From Methylobacterium sp. PvR107 (lineage in GTDB: Bacteria > Pseudomonadota > Alphaproteobacteria > Rhizobiales > Beijerinckiaceae): a stretch of DNA of 64,000 bases. Under the pieces are notes generated by a model. It saw nothing but the letters and a program-made list of their open reading frames with translations. It had not been told where the DNA came from and did not search any database. Positions 8,096 to 18,179 of the stretch are shown in pieces. The stretch lies in assembly GCF_017833295.1 (NCBI RefSeq), contig NZ_JAFIBW010000001.1:1-64000 (forward strand), given 5' to 3'. Both the position numbers and the translations under genes were made by a program. The first letter of the stretch is position 1. Each line of letters begins with the position of its first letter.

Positions 8096-8808
8096 CACGC
8101 GCCCTCGATCAGGCGGGCGTACTCGGCCTCGGGCAGGCCGTAGCTGTCGTCGGCCAGTGCCGTCAGCGCCTCCCGGTCCAGGATCGTGATGCGGCCACGC
8201 CGGGCCCGGATCAACTGTTGCCCCTCCAGCGCCTGTACCGCCAGGGTGGTGCTGGGTCGGCGCACGCCGAGCATGATCGAGATGAACTCGTGGGTGATCT
8301 GCAGGTCGTCGCCGTCCAGCCGGTCCTGGCACATCACCAGCCAGCGGGCGAGGCGCACGTCGAGGGTGTAGGAGGCGTTCGCCAAGGCAGTCTGGGCCGC
8401 CTGAACGAACTGCACCTGGATATAGCGCAGCAGCAACCTGTTCAGGCTGACGCTTTCACTGGCAGCGTCACATAGGGCAACGGGCTCGATCCGCAGCATC
8501 TCGCCGGGGCTCTGGACGAAGCACGCGTGGGGCGTGCGATCCGAGCCCAGCAGCACGGGTATCGCGCCAACCAGCCCTTCACGCCCGACGATGCCGACCT
8601 CGACTTGGATGCCAGTGCCCGAGGTGGTGATCGAGCCGAACCCGGATTCGGGGAAGTACAGCTGCTGCACCGGCTCGTGCGGCTTGATCAGCGACTGCCG
8701 CAGTTCGGTCGAGACCAGCTCCAGGTGCGGCTGGATCAGCGAGAAGTCGTTGGGCGACATCGCCTTCAGCAGGCGATTGCGGATGGCGGATTGCTGAGGC
8801 TGAGACAC
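8095..8808 (-). CDS. Crp/Fnr-family transcriptional regulator
   Basis: A 237-residue protein with an N-terminal cyclic-nucleotide-binding-like beta-roll (about residues 20-130, containing PHEPVQQLYFPESGFGSIT and VGREGLVGA) and a C-terminal winged helix (about 165-225, ITHEFISIMLGVRRPSTTLAVQALE). It lacks the N-terminal Cys cluster of Fnr, so direct iron-sulfur oxygen sensing is not expected. Length and layout fit the many small Crp-like regulators of Methylobacterium. Its ligand is unknown. It is translationally coupled to the DUF6894 gene that follows. Confidence 0.88.
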   Translation of the reverse strand: MSQPQQSAIRNRLLKAMSPNDFSLIQPHLELVSTELRQSLIKPHEPVQQLYFPESGFGSITTSGTGIQVEVGIVGREGLVGAIPVLLGSDRTPHACFVQSPGEMLRIEPVALCDAASESVSLNRLLLRYIQVQFVQAAQTALANASYTLDVRLARWLVMCQDRLDGDDLQITHEFISIMLGVRRPSTTLAVQALEGQQLIRARRGRITILDREALTALADDSYGLPEAEYARLIEGA

Positions 8809-8825
8809 GGCTCCGCTCCCGGTCA

Positions 8826-8856
8826 GGGCAAGAGCACACGCGGTCTCTCAAGCGCC
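8826..8856 (-). promoter_or_regulatory. Divergent third copy of the shared upstream element
   Basis: On the gene strand this reads CTTGAGAGACCGCGTGTGCTC, resembling the copies at 3144-3175 and 4279-4310 (CTGAGAGAGACGCGTGCTC). It lies about 20-45 bases before the ATG of the Crp/Fnr gene. The similarity is weaker than between the first two copies. If real, it links the Crp/DUF6894 operon to the same regulation. Confidence 0.35.
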
Positions 8857-9133
8857 AACGACCCGAAAACGGTGCAGGCGATCAGCTAAGTATCTGCGCT
8901 CGACCGAGCGATAGCAAAGAAAATCGTTCGCGAAAGACTCTGGTTCCTTGGAAGGTTCGATCCATTACCGAACGCCTCGGCCTTCCAGAAAGTTGATCTG
9001 TGTCTACGTCAATCGGCTACACCGGTTTATCTTCGGGCTCCATCATCGGCTAATCCGATCCAGGCGTGTAAAGGGCGGACCAATTCCAGGCCGCCGTGTC
9101 GGAGCAAAATCAGGCCACTGGCAACGTGCAGCT

Positions 9134-9173
9134 CGAACGAAGAAGGGGCCCGATCGGGCCCCTTCTTCGTTCG
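9134..9173. terminator. Perfect 40-nt palindrome at the IS21 left end
   Basis: The 40 bases are exactly self-complementary, centred between 9153 and 9154, with the core AAGGGGCCCGATCGGGCCCC and arms ending CGAACGAAG/CTTCGTTCG. It lies 17 bases beyond the istB stop codon and inside the element end. It would form a very stable hairpin in either transcript. A bidirectional terminator insulating the IS is the simplest function. There is no clear T-run. Confidence 0.6.
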
Positions 9174-9189
9174 TCGCCGATCGTAAGGG

Positions 9190-10032
9190 TCAGGCCGGCG
9201 GGATCTCGCCCGTCTCGGGGTCGTGAGGATCGGCGGTGGCCTGGTTTTGCTCCGCCCCTTCGGCCCGGCCGCGCCGGCTGCGGGAAGTTTTGAGGCGGTA
9301 GCTGTTGCCGTTCAGGCTCAGGATGCTGACGTGGTGGGTCAGCCGGTCGAGCAGCGCGCCCGTGAGCCGTTCCGAGCCCAGAACTGACGTCCAGTCCTCA
9401 AACGGGAGGTTCGAGGTCACCACGGTCGAGCCACGCTCGTAGCGCTGCGAGAAGACCTCAAACAGCAACTCCGCCCCCGTCGACGACAGCGGCACGTAGC
9501 CGAGTTCGTCGACGATCAGGAGCTTGACCGCGGCTAGTTCGCGCTGAAGCCGGAGCAGACGACGCTCGTCGCGCGCCTCCAGGAGTTGGTTGACCAGCGA
9601 GGCCGCGGTGGTGAACGTGACCGAGAAGCCCTTCTGGCAAGCCGCCAAGCCGAGAGCCAAGGCGATGTGGGTCTTGCCAGTGCCCGAGTTGCCAAGTGCG
9701 ATGACGTTCTCCCGGCCGAGGATGTAGCCACAGCGGGCCAGTTCCAGCACGAGCATCTTGTTCAGGCTCGGGATCGCGGCAAAGTCGAACGTGTCGAGGC
9801 TCTTCACCGCCGGGAAGCGCGCCGCCCGGATGCGGCGCTCGACCATGCGCCGCTCACGGTCGATCAGCTCCAGTTCAACCAGCCGCAACAGGTAGCGCGA
9901 GTGGTCCAGGCCGCTCTGAGCGCACTCGCGGGCAACCTTGTCGTACTCGCGCAGCACCGTGGGCAGCTTGAGCTGCTTGAGGTGGTGAGCCAGCAGGACG
10001 CCCGGCGTGGTCTCGTCGCGCGCCAGGCTCAT
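9190..10032 (-). CDS. istB: IS21 helper ATPase IstB
   Basis: A 280-residue AAA+ protein. The start at ATG 10032 overlaps the istA stop (ATGA), the standard IS21 arrangement; the longer open frame upstream is only istA read in another frame. The Walker A motif is GNSGTGKTH (about 114-122), with the second Gly of the usual GPPGTGKT replaced by Asn-Ser. Walker B is LLIVDELGYVPL and the sensor region is STVVTSNLPFEDW. It assists IstA in target selection and strand transfer. The last 20 codons overlap an inverted copy of the terminal repeat. Confidence 0.92.
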   Translation of the reverse strand: MSLARDETTPGVLLAHHLKQLKLPTVLREYDKVARECAQSGLDHSRYLLRLVELELIDRERRMVERRIRAARFPAVKSLDTFDFAAIPSLNKMLVLELARCGYILGRENVIALGNSGTGKTHIALALGLAACQKGFSVTFTTAASLVNQLLEARDERRLLRLQRELAAVKLLIVDELGYVPLSSTGAELLFEVFSQRYERGSTVVTSNLPFEDWTSVLGSERLTGALLDRLTHHVSILSLNGNSYRLKTSRSRRGRAEGAEQNQATADPHDPETGEIPPA

Positions 10033-11561
10033 GCGGCCACCTCCGGCACCAGCACGGCATAGTCGGCAGCCACGGTGGTCCGCACCGTGGTTCTGGGCAG
10101 GTGCGGATAGGCTGCCAGGTCGAGCCGGGGCGGTCGGTGCTCGAGTCGGGCCAGCGCAATCAGCTTGACCGCATCGAAGCCGATCGCCCCGAGCCGGATC
10201 GCCTCCGCGACGGCTGCGGCCACCACGTCCTTGGGCATCGCCTCCATCAGGCGCAGCACCTGGATGAACTCGCGCTTGCCCCGGTTGCCCATGCGCGCCT
10301 CCAGGAGATGGCGCAGGTGCTGGAACGCCTCGGGCAGATCCCAGTCCTGGAGGGCCGCCGCTTGGTCGAGGGCGTTCGGCTTGGTCTCGATCAGCGCGAG
10401 GTAGTGCAGCGGCTCGGAGACGAACACGCCGGTGCCGTAGCTGCGTTCGTGCCGGGCGATCTCGATCCCGCCGCACAGGATCACGACCTCGTCGACGAAG
10501 CCCTTCACCAGCACGTCCCGGAAGCCGTAGGCGGTGGGCACCGAGTAGTCGTTGCCGTGATAGCGCACCAGCGCGGTCGAGGAGACACGACCAGCCCGCT
10601 TCTCGCACGGCTCCAGCGGGACCGCCGGCAGGGCGCGCAGGACCGCACGGTCGGCCACGAGCCGCGTACCGATGAGCTCGGCAGACCGACCGGCACACTC
10701 ATCCTGCCGGACTCGGCAGCGTCGCTCCAGATCAGCGTTCAGCGCCTCGAACGAAGCTGCCTCCGGAGCCGGGGTCATGAAGTTGGACCGGGCGAACTTG
10801 ACCAGCCCTTCGACTTTGCCCTTGTCGTTGCCCCTGCCCGGACGGCCGAAGCGGTCGCGGAACAGGTAGTGGCTCACCAACTCGGTGAAGGCGCGCGTGC
10901 GCTCGCGCTGCCCGTCACCGCAGATCTTGGCGACCGCGATCTTCGTGTTGTCGTACAGGATCGACAGCGGCACGCCCGTGAAGAAGGCGAAGGCGGCGAC
11001 GTGCCCGTCGAGGAACGCCTCGGTGGTCTCCCGCGGATATGCCTTCACGAAGCAGGCGTCGGAGTGCGGCAGGTCCATGCAGAAGAAATGGATCTTGCGA
11101 CGCACGCCGCCGATCGTGGCCACCGCCTCGCCGAAGTCAACCTGGGCATGGCCAGGCGGGTGGGCCAGCGGCACGAAGGTCTCCCGCCCCTGCGATCGGC
11201 AGATCCGCACGTGGTCCTTCACCACCGTGTAGCCGCCGGCATAGCCGTGCTCGTCGCGTAAACGCTCGAAGATCCGCTTGGCCGTGTGCCGCTGCTTGAT
11301 CGGCGCGCTTCGGTCCGTTTCCAGGATGGCCGTGATCACCGGCAGAAGAGGCCCAAGCTTCGGCTTCTCGACCGGCTTCGAGCGCGTATAGCCCGGCGGC
11401 AGGGAGAACCGGCACATCTTGGCGATCGTCTCTCGGCTCAGCCCGAACACTCGAGCCGCCTCACGCCGAGAGTTGCCCTCGATAAACACGAACTGCCGAA
11501 CGGCCGCGTAGACTTCCACGGCAAACATCCCCAGCTCCTCTCGAAAGAGAAGCTTCTCCAC
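10029..11561 (-). CDS. istA: IS21 transposase IstA
   Basis: A 510-residue transposase. The N-terminal helix-turn-helix is SRREAARVFGLSRETIAKM (about 32-50). The rve-type DDE core is visible at HAQVDFGEA, ILYDNTKIAV and GKVEGLVKFAR. The C-terminal half holds the RVSSTALVRYHGNDYSVP block typical of IstA. Length and motifs are complete, and its stop overlaps istB (ATGA), so the element is probably active. The start ATG at 11561 sits inside the right terminal region. Confidence 0.93.
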   Translation of the reverse strand: MEKLLFREELGMFAVEVYAAVRQFVFIEGNSRREAARVFGLSRETIAKMCRFSLPPGYTRSKPVEKPKLGPLLPVITAILETDRSAPIKQRHTAKRIFERLRDEHGYAGGYTVVKDHVRICRSQGRETFVPLAHPPGHAQVDFGEAVATIGGVRRKIHFFCMDLPHSDACFVKAYPRETTEAFLDGHVAAFAFFTGVPLSILYDNTKIAVAKICGDGQRERTRAFTELVSHYLFRDRFGRPGRGNDKGKVEGLVKFARSNFMTPAPEAASFEALNADLERRCRVRQDECAGRSAELIGTRLVADRAVLRALPAVPLEPCEKRAGRVSSTALVRYHGNDYSVPTAYGFRDVLVKGFVDEVVILCGGIEIARHERSYGTGVFVSEPLHYLALIETKPNALDQAAALQDWDLPEAFQHLRHLLEARMGNRGKREFIQVLRLMEAMPKDVVAAAVAEAIRLGAIGFDAVKLIALARLEHRPPRLDLAAYPHLPRTTVRTTVAADYAVLVPEVAA

Positions 11562-11694
11562 TGGCCGGCTTTTACGCCGCCCGCATCAGCACGACGCCGA
11601 CGCTCCAGTGGATGGTTTTGTCACCGCCCTACACACAGGCGCCGATGGCTGGGAGAGACGTGCGCTTCCGCCTGCATCGCAAGGCGCAAACGCC

Positions 11695-12438
11695 ATGTCC
11701 CTCGCTCCCGATCTGCACGCCACGACCCTGCTCATCCGCAAGCTGGAGAACATCGCCACCCTCACGGATGAGCAGCGGCAGGCCCTCGAGAGCCTGCCGG
11801 TGAGGACCCACGTCCTCAATACCCGGCAGGACATCGTGCGCGACGGCGACAAGCCCACGCACTGCTGCCTCGTCCTCGACGGCTGGGCCTGCCGCTACAA
11901 GCTGCTCAACCAGGGCAAGCGGCAGATCCTGTCGTTCCACATCGCGGGCGACATCCCGGATCTGCTGAGCCTGCACGTCCCCACCATGGACCACACCCTC
12001 GCCACGGTGACGAACGCGACGGTGGCGTTCATCCCGCACGAGAGCCTACGGGCCCTCGTCGCGCACCATCCCCGTCTCGCATCGCTGCTGTGGCGCGACA
12101 CGCTGATCGACGCGGCGATCTTCCGCGAGTGGATGACCGGCATGGGGCGGCGCTCCGCCTTCGAGCGGATCGGTCACCTGTTCTGCGAGATGTACGTGAA
12201 GCTCGAAGCGGTGGGGCTGGCCGGTGATCACCGCTGCCCGCTGCCGCTCACCCAAGTCGATCTCGCCGACGCGCTGGGCCTCACGCCCGTGCACGTCAAC
12301 CGCGTGCTTCAGGAGATGCGTCGCCAGACGCTGCTCACGCTGCGCAGCCGCACGCTGCAGATCGAAGCCTGGGACGAGCTTTCGGCGGCCGCTGAGTTCG
12401 ACCCCGGGTACCTGCAGTTGGAGGCGCGAGCGGCTTGA
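11695..12438 (+). CDS. Crp/Fnr-family transcriptional regulator
   Basis: A 247-residue protein starting MSLAPDLHATTLLIRKLENI. The cNMP-type beta-roll covers about residues 20-130 (VRDGDKPTHCCLVLDGWACRYKLLNQGKRQILSFHIAGD). The winged-helix HTH covers about 175-225 (LTQVDLADALGLTPVHVNRVLQEMR). This is the single-component type common in Methylobacterium and Bradyrhizobium. It lacks the Fnr cysteine motif and its ligand is unknown. The IS21 right end lies only about 65 bases upstream, so the native promoter has probably been separated or replaced. Confidence 0.88.
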   Translation: MSLAPDLHATTLLIRKLENIATLTDEQRQALESLPVRTHVLNTRQDIVRDGDKPTHCCLVLDGWACRYKLLNQGKRQILSFHIAGDIPDLLSLHVPTMDHTLATVTNATVAFIPHESLRALVAHHPRLASLLWRDTLIDAAIFREWMTGMGRRSAFERIGHLFCEMYVKLEAVGLAGDHRCPLPLTQVDLADALGLTPVHVNRVLQEMRRQTLLTLRSRTLQIEAWDELSAAAEFDPGYLQLEARAA

Positions 12439-12639
12439 TGAGCCTTCGCTGACAGCCGGTCCATGTCGCCACCGGCAGCCCCGATACCGCAGGCCAGCTC
12501 ACTTTCGCGGACAGCTTCCTCGTGGCGGGGCTGATGGTCAGAAGCTGACGCCTGGTACCCGAGGCAAAGCCTGCTTGCACGCCGTCCGGTGAACTGCCCC
12601 GGGATTTTCGGAGGCTCCAACTCTTGAGAGGATGGAGCC

Positions 12640-13868
<1,229 letters not shown>

Positions 13869-13907
13869 CCCAAACCGAACAGCCTCCGGGAAATCCGGAG
13901 CGGTTCA

Positions 13908-14041
13908 CGATCGAGCTGACCGAGCCTCGGCATCGCCCGCTGCGAGGCTTGGAGCGGCAAGAGGTCCGTCGTGACCACGCCGGCCTTCGAATAGCGAAAG
14001 CCGTCCCGCCAAGTCTTCCGGGCGATGTACAAGGCAGCCAT
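13908..14041 (-). pseudogene. umuC (DNA polymerase V catalytic subunit) fragment
   Basis: In the leftward frame the sequence TWRDGFRYSKAGVVTTDLLPL, followed by a Gln/Arg-rich turn, matches the C-terminal little-finger region of UmuC (the family has GFRYKKAGVMLLDL at this place). Only about 35-45 codons remain. The downstream part would lie where the IS51-type element now ends at 13907, and I cannot find it on the far side. The upstream part changes to unrelated sequence before about 14041. It is a non-functional relic of a Y-family polymerase gene. Confidence 0.6.
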
Positions 14042-14581
14042 CACCAGTACCCGGGGGTGTCTGTCGTTGCTGGCCTCGGCCATCCCGAGCAAATTCTCGC
14101 GGTTGTGCTTGGCGTTTGCGGCCAGGTCCGCTTCTGGGGATGACCGATGCCGAGCTGAATGGCTGGAATGGGCGCGAAGCCGAAGGTCCGCTTCTTGGCG
14201 CGGTGCGAAGCTTCGCTTGGCGCGGCTGGCCAAGCGGCATTTCAATCGCACTGAGCGGGGTGTCTGATCCGCGCCTCCAGTGTCCCGCGTTCGCTTGGCC
14301 GCGCGTCTTGGCGGCCGCTTGAGCGTTCGACAATCACCCTTCATGGCAGCTACCCTGCCACTGCGTTCAGTCCTGGGACCGGCGCAAATCGGGGTGATCG
14401 CCGCCTATGCGCTCACGAGACCCGTCATCATCCTGCGCCCTCAAACCAGTGGGGCGGCGATGGCGCGCCTGGGGCGCCTCACAATCCGCGGCGTTTTCGG
14501 CTTCATCCGGCCGGACGGATCGAGACGTTGAGTGTACGAAGCTGGCGGTGCGACTTCATCGACATGCCTCACAGCAGGCTA
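14042..14581. other. Intergenic region with decayed repeats
   Basis: There is no convincing gene. The motif GGTCCGCTTCT occurs twice (near 14128 and 14186), with GCGAAGCTTCGC-like inverted stretches between, resembling degenerate repeats also seen near 5880. Around 14060-14100 the leftward frame HPRVLVMAALYIARKT loosely recalls the C-terminus of an IS110-type transposase, but the match is too short to call. The region looks like accumulated debris beside the umuC remnant. Confidence 0.4.
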
Positions 14582-17467
14582 CTATTCGTAAGCGTGGCGA
14601 TTGATCTCGCGATCGAGATAAGTCGCCCATTCCGAGAGTGTCGTGAGCTGCGAGCCGAACATCCGGCTGACTTGGTGAAAGCCGAGGGCGCGGTAGCTCT
14701 CGAACTGGCTCTCGGAAAACCATTGGTTGGCGGTGCTTTCGTGCGGGAAAGCGGGGCTGGTCGCCCCATAAGCGCGAACTTCGGCGGGTATGTCTTCAAG
14801 GAAGCTTGGCTTGATGTAGATCAGCGAGGCCGGGTCAAGCGCGCCCGGATATGTGATCGTGCCCTGGGCGTAGCCGAGAGCCCCGGCTCGCTTCCCCTCG
14901 CGCTCGATGGCCGCGCGGGAGACAATGCGCATGTCGCCCATTTGGATCTTCGCGAGGCCATCGACCTCCGCCTTCCGAATGACGTTGCCGAGGTCGAAGA
15001 ACGTGCATTTCTCGTCTTGGCCGGCATCGATCACCACGATGCGGGCGCACCGCCTTCGCAGCATCTCGTACAAGCCAAGATTGTCGAAGTGGCCGCCATC
15101 CGACAGGTAAATCGCCTGCCGGACATCCGTGCTGCGGCCGCCGAGCTCGCTCAGAAGCGCGAGCACGGAGTTCCTGGGCTTGGCCAGTCTGAGGTCCTCC
15201 CGCCGCGCGACGGCGGGATTGGGGAGCCAGGCGCCGAGGCGGACGTTGAACAGCGTCATCAGGAATGCGATTAGGCGCGAGGAATGGTAGCCCCAGTTCG
15301 GGCTGACCGCCGCGCCCGAGATTGTCAGCAGCCCGCCGAGCAGCGGCCCCTTGCCGGCGCTCACCCTGTCGCTGCCGGTCTCCATGCCGGCAAAATCCGT
15401 GGTCCGGATGTAGGCCCCGCGCGGGCCATCCGGCCGCTGAGCGTCGCGCCCGCCATGCGCGCGATCAAGGATCGCCGAGCCGCAGGCGAACGGGGTCGCG
15501 GTGAACGAGGCAGCCTTTCGCTCCGCCCATTCGGTACGCAGGATGTCGGTCAGGTTCAGGGTCATGTTGACGACGGGCAGAAGCCGTCGCTCCGTCCCGA
15601 GTTCGGCGATGCGCGGGCTGTCGTCCTCGTCGAAATCCGTGAAGGGATCGGCATCGCGGCGCGTGCGTGCGGAGCCCAGAAATCCGCGGGTCAGGCGGTT
15701 CCGATAGACTCCGTGCATCGAGAACCGGTTGACGTTGACGCCGCCGAACAACCGGATAGCGCCGGCAAGGACGCCCGCCACCATGAGATTGAGGATTAGG
15801 ATCATCCCATAGGGATTGATCGCGCAACGGCCAGCCGGGTCCGAGTGGTCATACGCCGCGCGGGGCAGAAGGCAGTCACCCCACCAATCGTGGGCGGAGC
15901 CGAGAAGGCGTCCCAAGCACCATCCCAGCAGCGCGAACAGGCTGATCCCGAAGATAGCTGCCATCGCGCTCAGGCCGACCATCAGGAGGTCGTCCATTCG
16001 CCCTTTTGCGGCCAGCGTCTGTGTCCGGGCGAACACCTGCTTGCCCAGGACGGCTGCGGCCGGACCGGTGCCGAGGGCACTCAGTGCGCTGAAAAGGGCC
16101 GGGATCTGCGCGTCATCGCGGCCGAGGGCGACCGCCGACACGATCAGGCAGCACAGGCACAGGGATGTCCAGCCCACGGCGGCGAGCAGCAATTGCCCAT
16201 CGATCCGCGCCACCCACTCCCGATCGAGGTCGGCTCGCTCGGCGCTCCTGCGGAAGCCCATGAAGACGACACCCTGGAGGAGGTGAGCGACGATCAGGAT
16301 CGGCGGCCCGAGGACGGTCAGAGCCTGCGAGACCTGAGCCTGCCCGGCATCGAAGGCCGCGATGTCGTCGCCCACGAGCCAAGTGACGGTCAATGCGGTG
16401 CATGTAACGATGATCGCAGCCGAGACGAGGCTGCTGACGAGCCACGCTCCCATGTTCTTCTCGTACAGCCACTGGCCTGGATGACCCTGCGCCTTCTGCC
16501 ACGCCATCCCACAGAGATACCCGACGGCCTGCACGACGAAGTACCAGAAGCCGAGGCTGTAGAGACGCAGGGTCGAGACCGGCAGCCCGTGCTCGAAGAG
16601 CGCGCGGAAGGTGAAGGGCAGGGCCAAACTCCACAGGCAGGTCGGTGTGAGGATCCAGCCCGCGATGAAGGCCGGCGAAGCGTACGCCGTCACGCCGGCG
16701 AGGCGCGGCCGGTGGCTCGGCAGCATGCGGCAGGCATTGAAGGTCGCCACAAGGAGGGCCGCGCTGCCCACACTCAAGGGAAGCCAGAGCGTGCTCCGGC
16801 TTGCAGCCTCGAGCGCCGTCCGGTAGGTGAGCAGCGCCAGAGGGATGAACAGCAGCAGCGGGAAGATGATGAGCCAGTTCAGGATCGTGTTCCTGACGTA
16901 GAGGACGATGCCGGCCCAGGTGTCCCGCGACAGAAGTCCGACCTCCGGAGTCAGATAGTTCGTGTACCGCCTCAGCTTGGCAAAAACCTCCTTGCCTGAT
17001 CTGGCGAGGCGACGTTCCGCCTCCGCAATCCCGCCGCATTCTAGGATGAACGTCTGCAACCAGCCGCCGGCGAAGCCGCCTCCGGAGACCGTCGATAGGT
17101 AGTGGAACTCGCCGAGCATGCGCCGGGCGGCCAGAGCCTGCACCGCACCGAGGCAGAAGGTGGCGCTCCGGATTCCGCCGCCAGAGAGGCAGAGCGCGGA
17201 GAGCCGGGCTTGGTCTGCCCGCGCCTCCCAAGGCCTCACATCGCCGGGCGGACGCGCTCCACAGAAGTGATCGAGTTCCTCCTGGAGCATTTGCTCCGTG
17301 TCCAGAACCCAGGCCGCGTTGCGCGTCGTCACGGCCGGCAGACCAGGCACGGCTCCCGGTCCTTGTCGTGACGCGCTGTCTTGCGCCGAACCCGCCCCCA
17401 CTTCCGCGGAGAGTGCGCTGGCATCGCCGGTCGTTCCGAGATCCGCGTCCATCGTGCCCCCGATCAT
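14582..17467 (-). CDS. Large multi-spanning patatin-like phospholipase
   Basis: A 961-residue protein in which a patatin domain is split by a membrane region. Near the N-terminus LCLSGGGIRSATF (93-105) gives the oxyanion loop GGGIRS, and YLSTVSGGGFAGG (123-135) carries the likely nucleophile Ser128. The catalytic Asp is in YLSDGGHFDNLGLYEML near residue 795. Between them lie about eight to ten hydrophobic segments (for example NWLIIFPLLLFIPLALL and GMILILNLMVAGVLAG). It is predicted to be an inner-membrane acyl hydrolase acting on phospholipids. Family members have been proposed in lipid turnover, but the exact role here is unknown. The gene diverges from a peptidoglycan-binding gene across an AT-rich region. 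Confidence 0.85.
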   Translation of the reverse strand: MIGGTMDADLGTTGDASALSAEVGAGSAQDSASRQGPGAVPGLPAVTTRNAAWVLDTEQMLQEELDHFCGARPPGDVRPWEARADQARLSALCLSGGGIRSATFCLGAVQALAARRMLGEFHYLSTVSGGGFAGGWLQTFILECGGIAEAERRLARSGKEVFAKLRRYTNYLTPEVGLLSRDTWAGIVLYVRNTILNWLIIFPLLLFIPLALLTYRTALEAASRSTLWLPLSVGSAALLVATFNACRMLPSHRPRLAGVTAYASPAFIAGWILTPTCLWSLALPFTFRALFEHGLPVSTLRLYSLGFWYFVVQAVGYLCGMAWQKAQGHPGQWLYEKNMGAWLVSSLVSAAIIVTCTALTVTWLVGDDIAAFDAGQAQVSQALTVLGPPILIVAHLLQGVVFMGFRRSAERADLDREWVARIDGQLLLAAVGWTSLCLCCLIVSAVALGRDDAQIPALFSALSALGTGPAAAVLGKQVFARTQTLAAKGRMDDLLMVGLSAMAAIFGISLFALLGWCLGRLLGSAHDWWGDCLLPRAAYDHSDPAGRCAINPYGMILILNLMVAGVLAGAIRLFGGVNVNRFSMHGVYRNRLTRGFLGSARTRRDADPFTDFDEDDSPRIAELGTERRLLPVVNMTLNLTDILRTEWAERKAASFTATPFACGSAILDRAHGGRDAQRPDGPRGAYIRTTDFAGMETGSDRVSAGKGPLLGGLLTISGAAVSPNWGYHSSRLIAFLMTLFNVRLGAWLPNPAVARREDLRLAKPRNSVLALLSELGGRSTDVRQAIYLSDGGHFDNLGLYEMLRRRCARIVVIDAGQDEKCTFFDLGNVIRKAEVDGLAKIQMGDMRIVSRAAIEREGKRAGALGYAQGTITYPGALDPASLIYIKPSFLEDIPAEVRAYGATSPAFPHESTANQWFSESQFESYRALGFHQVSRMFGSQLTTLSEWATYLDREINRHAYE

Positions 17468-18179
17468 GCCCGGCGGTCTCGTCGCGCCTTGCGCCCAGCT
17501 ACAGAATTTCCAAGACAGTGCAGACTAATTTGATCCTCAATAAGTTCAGATATTAGCATGTTTGTATTATTTTTGCTTCGGCATTCAGTAATATCATGAG
17601 TTATTGAAAACAATATTGTAGGCAAGCTAGGTTTTAATTGAATCAATATTTTGTTATATTAAATCATAAATTCAGATCAATGGGCATCACAGATTATATT
17701 ACGGGAATCGATAATGCCGACGTTGTTCCAAAATTCCAGATTTGGATCATCATCCATTTGAAGGACGCGTCCGGCTGAGCCGGCGCTTACTTGAGTCGCG
17801 CAGAGATGTGGTCGGCGTCCGTTTCCGGCCAAGCGGATGGCATGAAACCCATGACACCACCGCGATGCGTTTCAAGATCGCAGGGGTCGTCACTCACAGT
17901 GGCGATCGCGCTTTTGGCGCAGTTCGAGTCTCGGCGGACTCACAACCTGCAATCCGGGCCTGCTGATGCTTCGGCTCGAGGCGCCGCGAGCGCCTCGGGA
18001 AATACGCGGCCGCCACCAAGCTCGCAAAGATCGTTCGCTACATCCTCTTTCTGCGCAGCCGGCGGCGCCGTCGAGTACGACGGTACTCCGCTGTCCACCG
18101 CGCGCATGGTTTCCCTGCGCAGGCACCGCCTCACCAAGACTCGGCCCCGTCCTCTCACAGCAATGCCTGGAGCACCGAC
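17468..18179. other. Divergent intergenic region with AT-rich block
   Basis: From about 17520 to 17720 the sequence is far more AT-rich than anything else in the window (TAATATCATGAGTTATTG, AATCAATATTTTGTTATATT and similar). It sits between the leftward patatin gene and the rightward lysozyme-like gene, so it probably holds both promoters. It could also be a target for a nucleoid silencer. From 17740 to 18179 composition returns to normal and no gene is recognisable. Confidence 0.55.

Larger units (their letters stand above)
9097..11630 (-). mobile_element. IS21-family insertion sequence (istA-istB)
   Basis: The element carries istA and istB in the usual order, transcribed leftward. The left end begins near TGTCGGAGCAAAATC (9097) and includes CAGGCCACTGG. 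The right end near 11630 reads TGACAAAACCATCCACTGG on the opposite strand, sharing the CAAAAyCA..CCACTGG core. The repeat recurs inside both ends (an inverted copy at 9234-9253 and another near 11558-11575), as is typical of IS21 elements. The right boundary is good to about ten bases. Confidence 0.8.

Noticed and set aside
9190..10698. 502-residue leftward open frame
   Set aside because: Only the part from 10032 is IstB. The N-terminal portion is istA read out of frame (Arg/Gly/Pro-rich), and the ATGA overlap fixes the true start.
14042..14105. IS110-type transposase fragment
   Set aside because: The similarity HPRVLVMAALYIARKT is too short and lacks the Ser or DEDD motifs.
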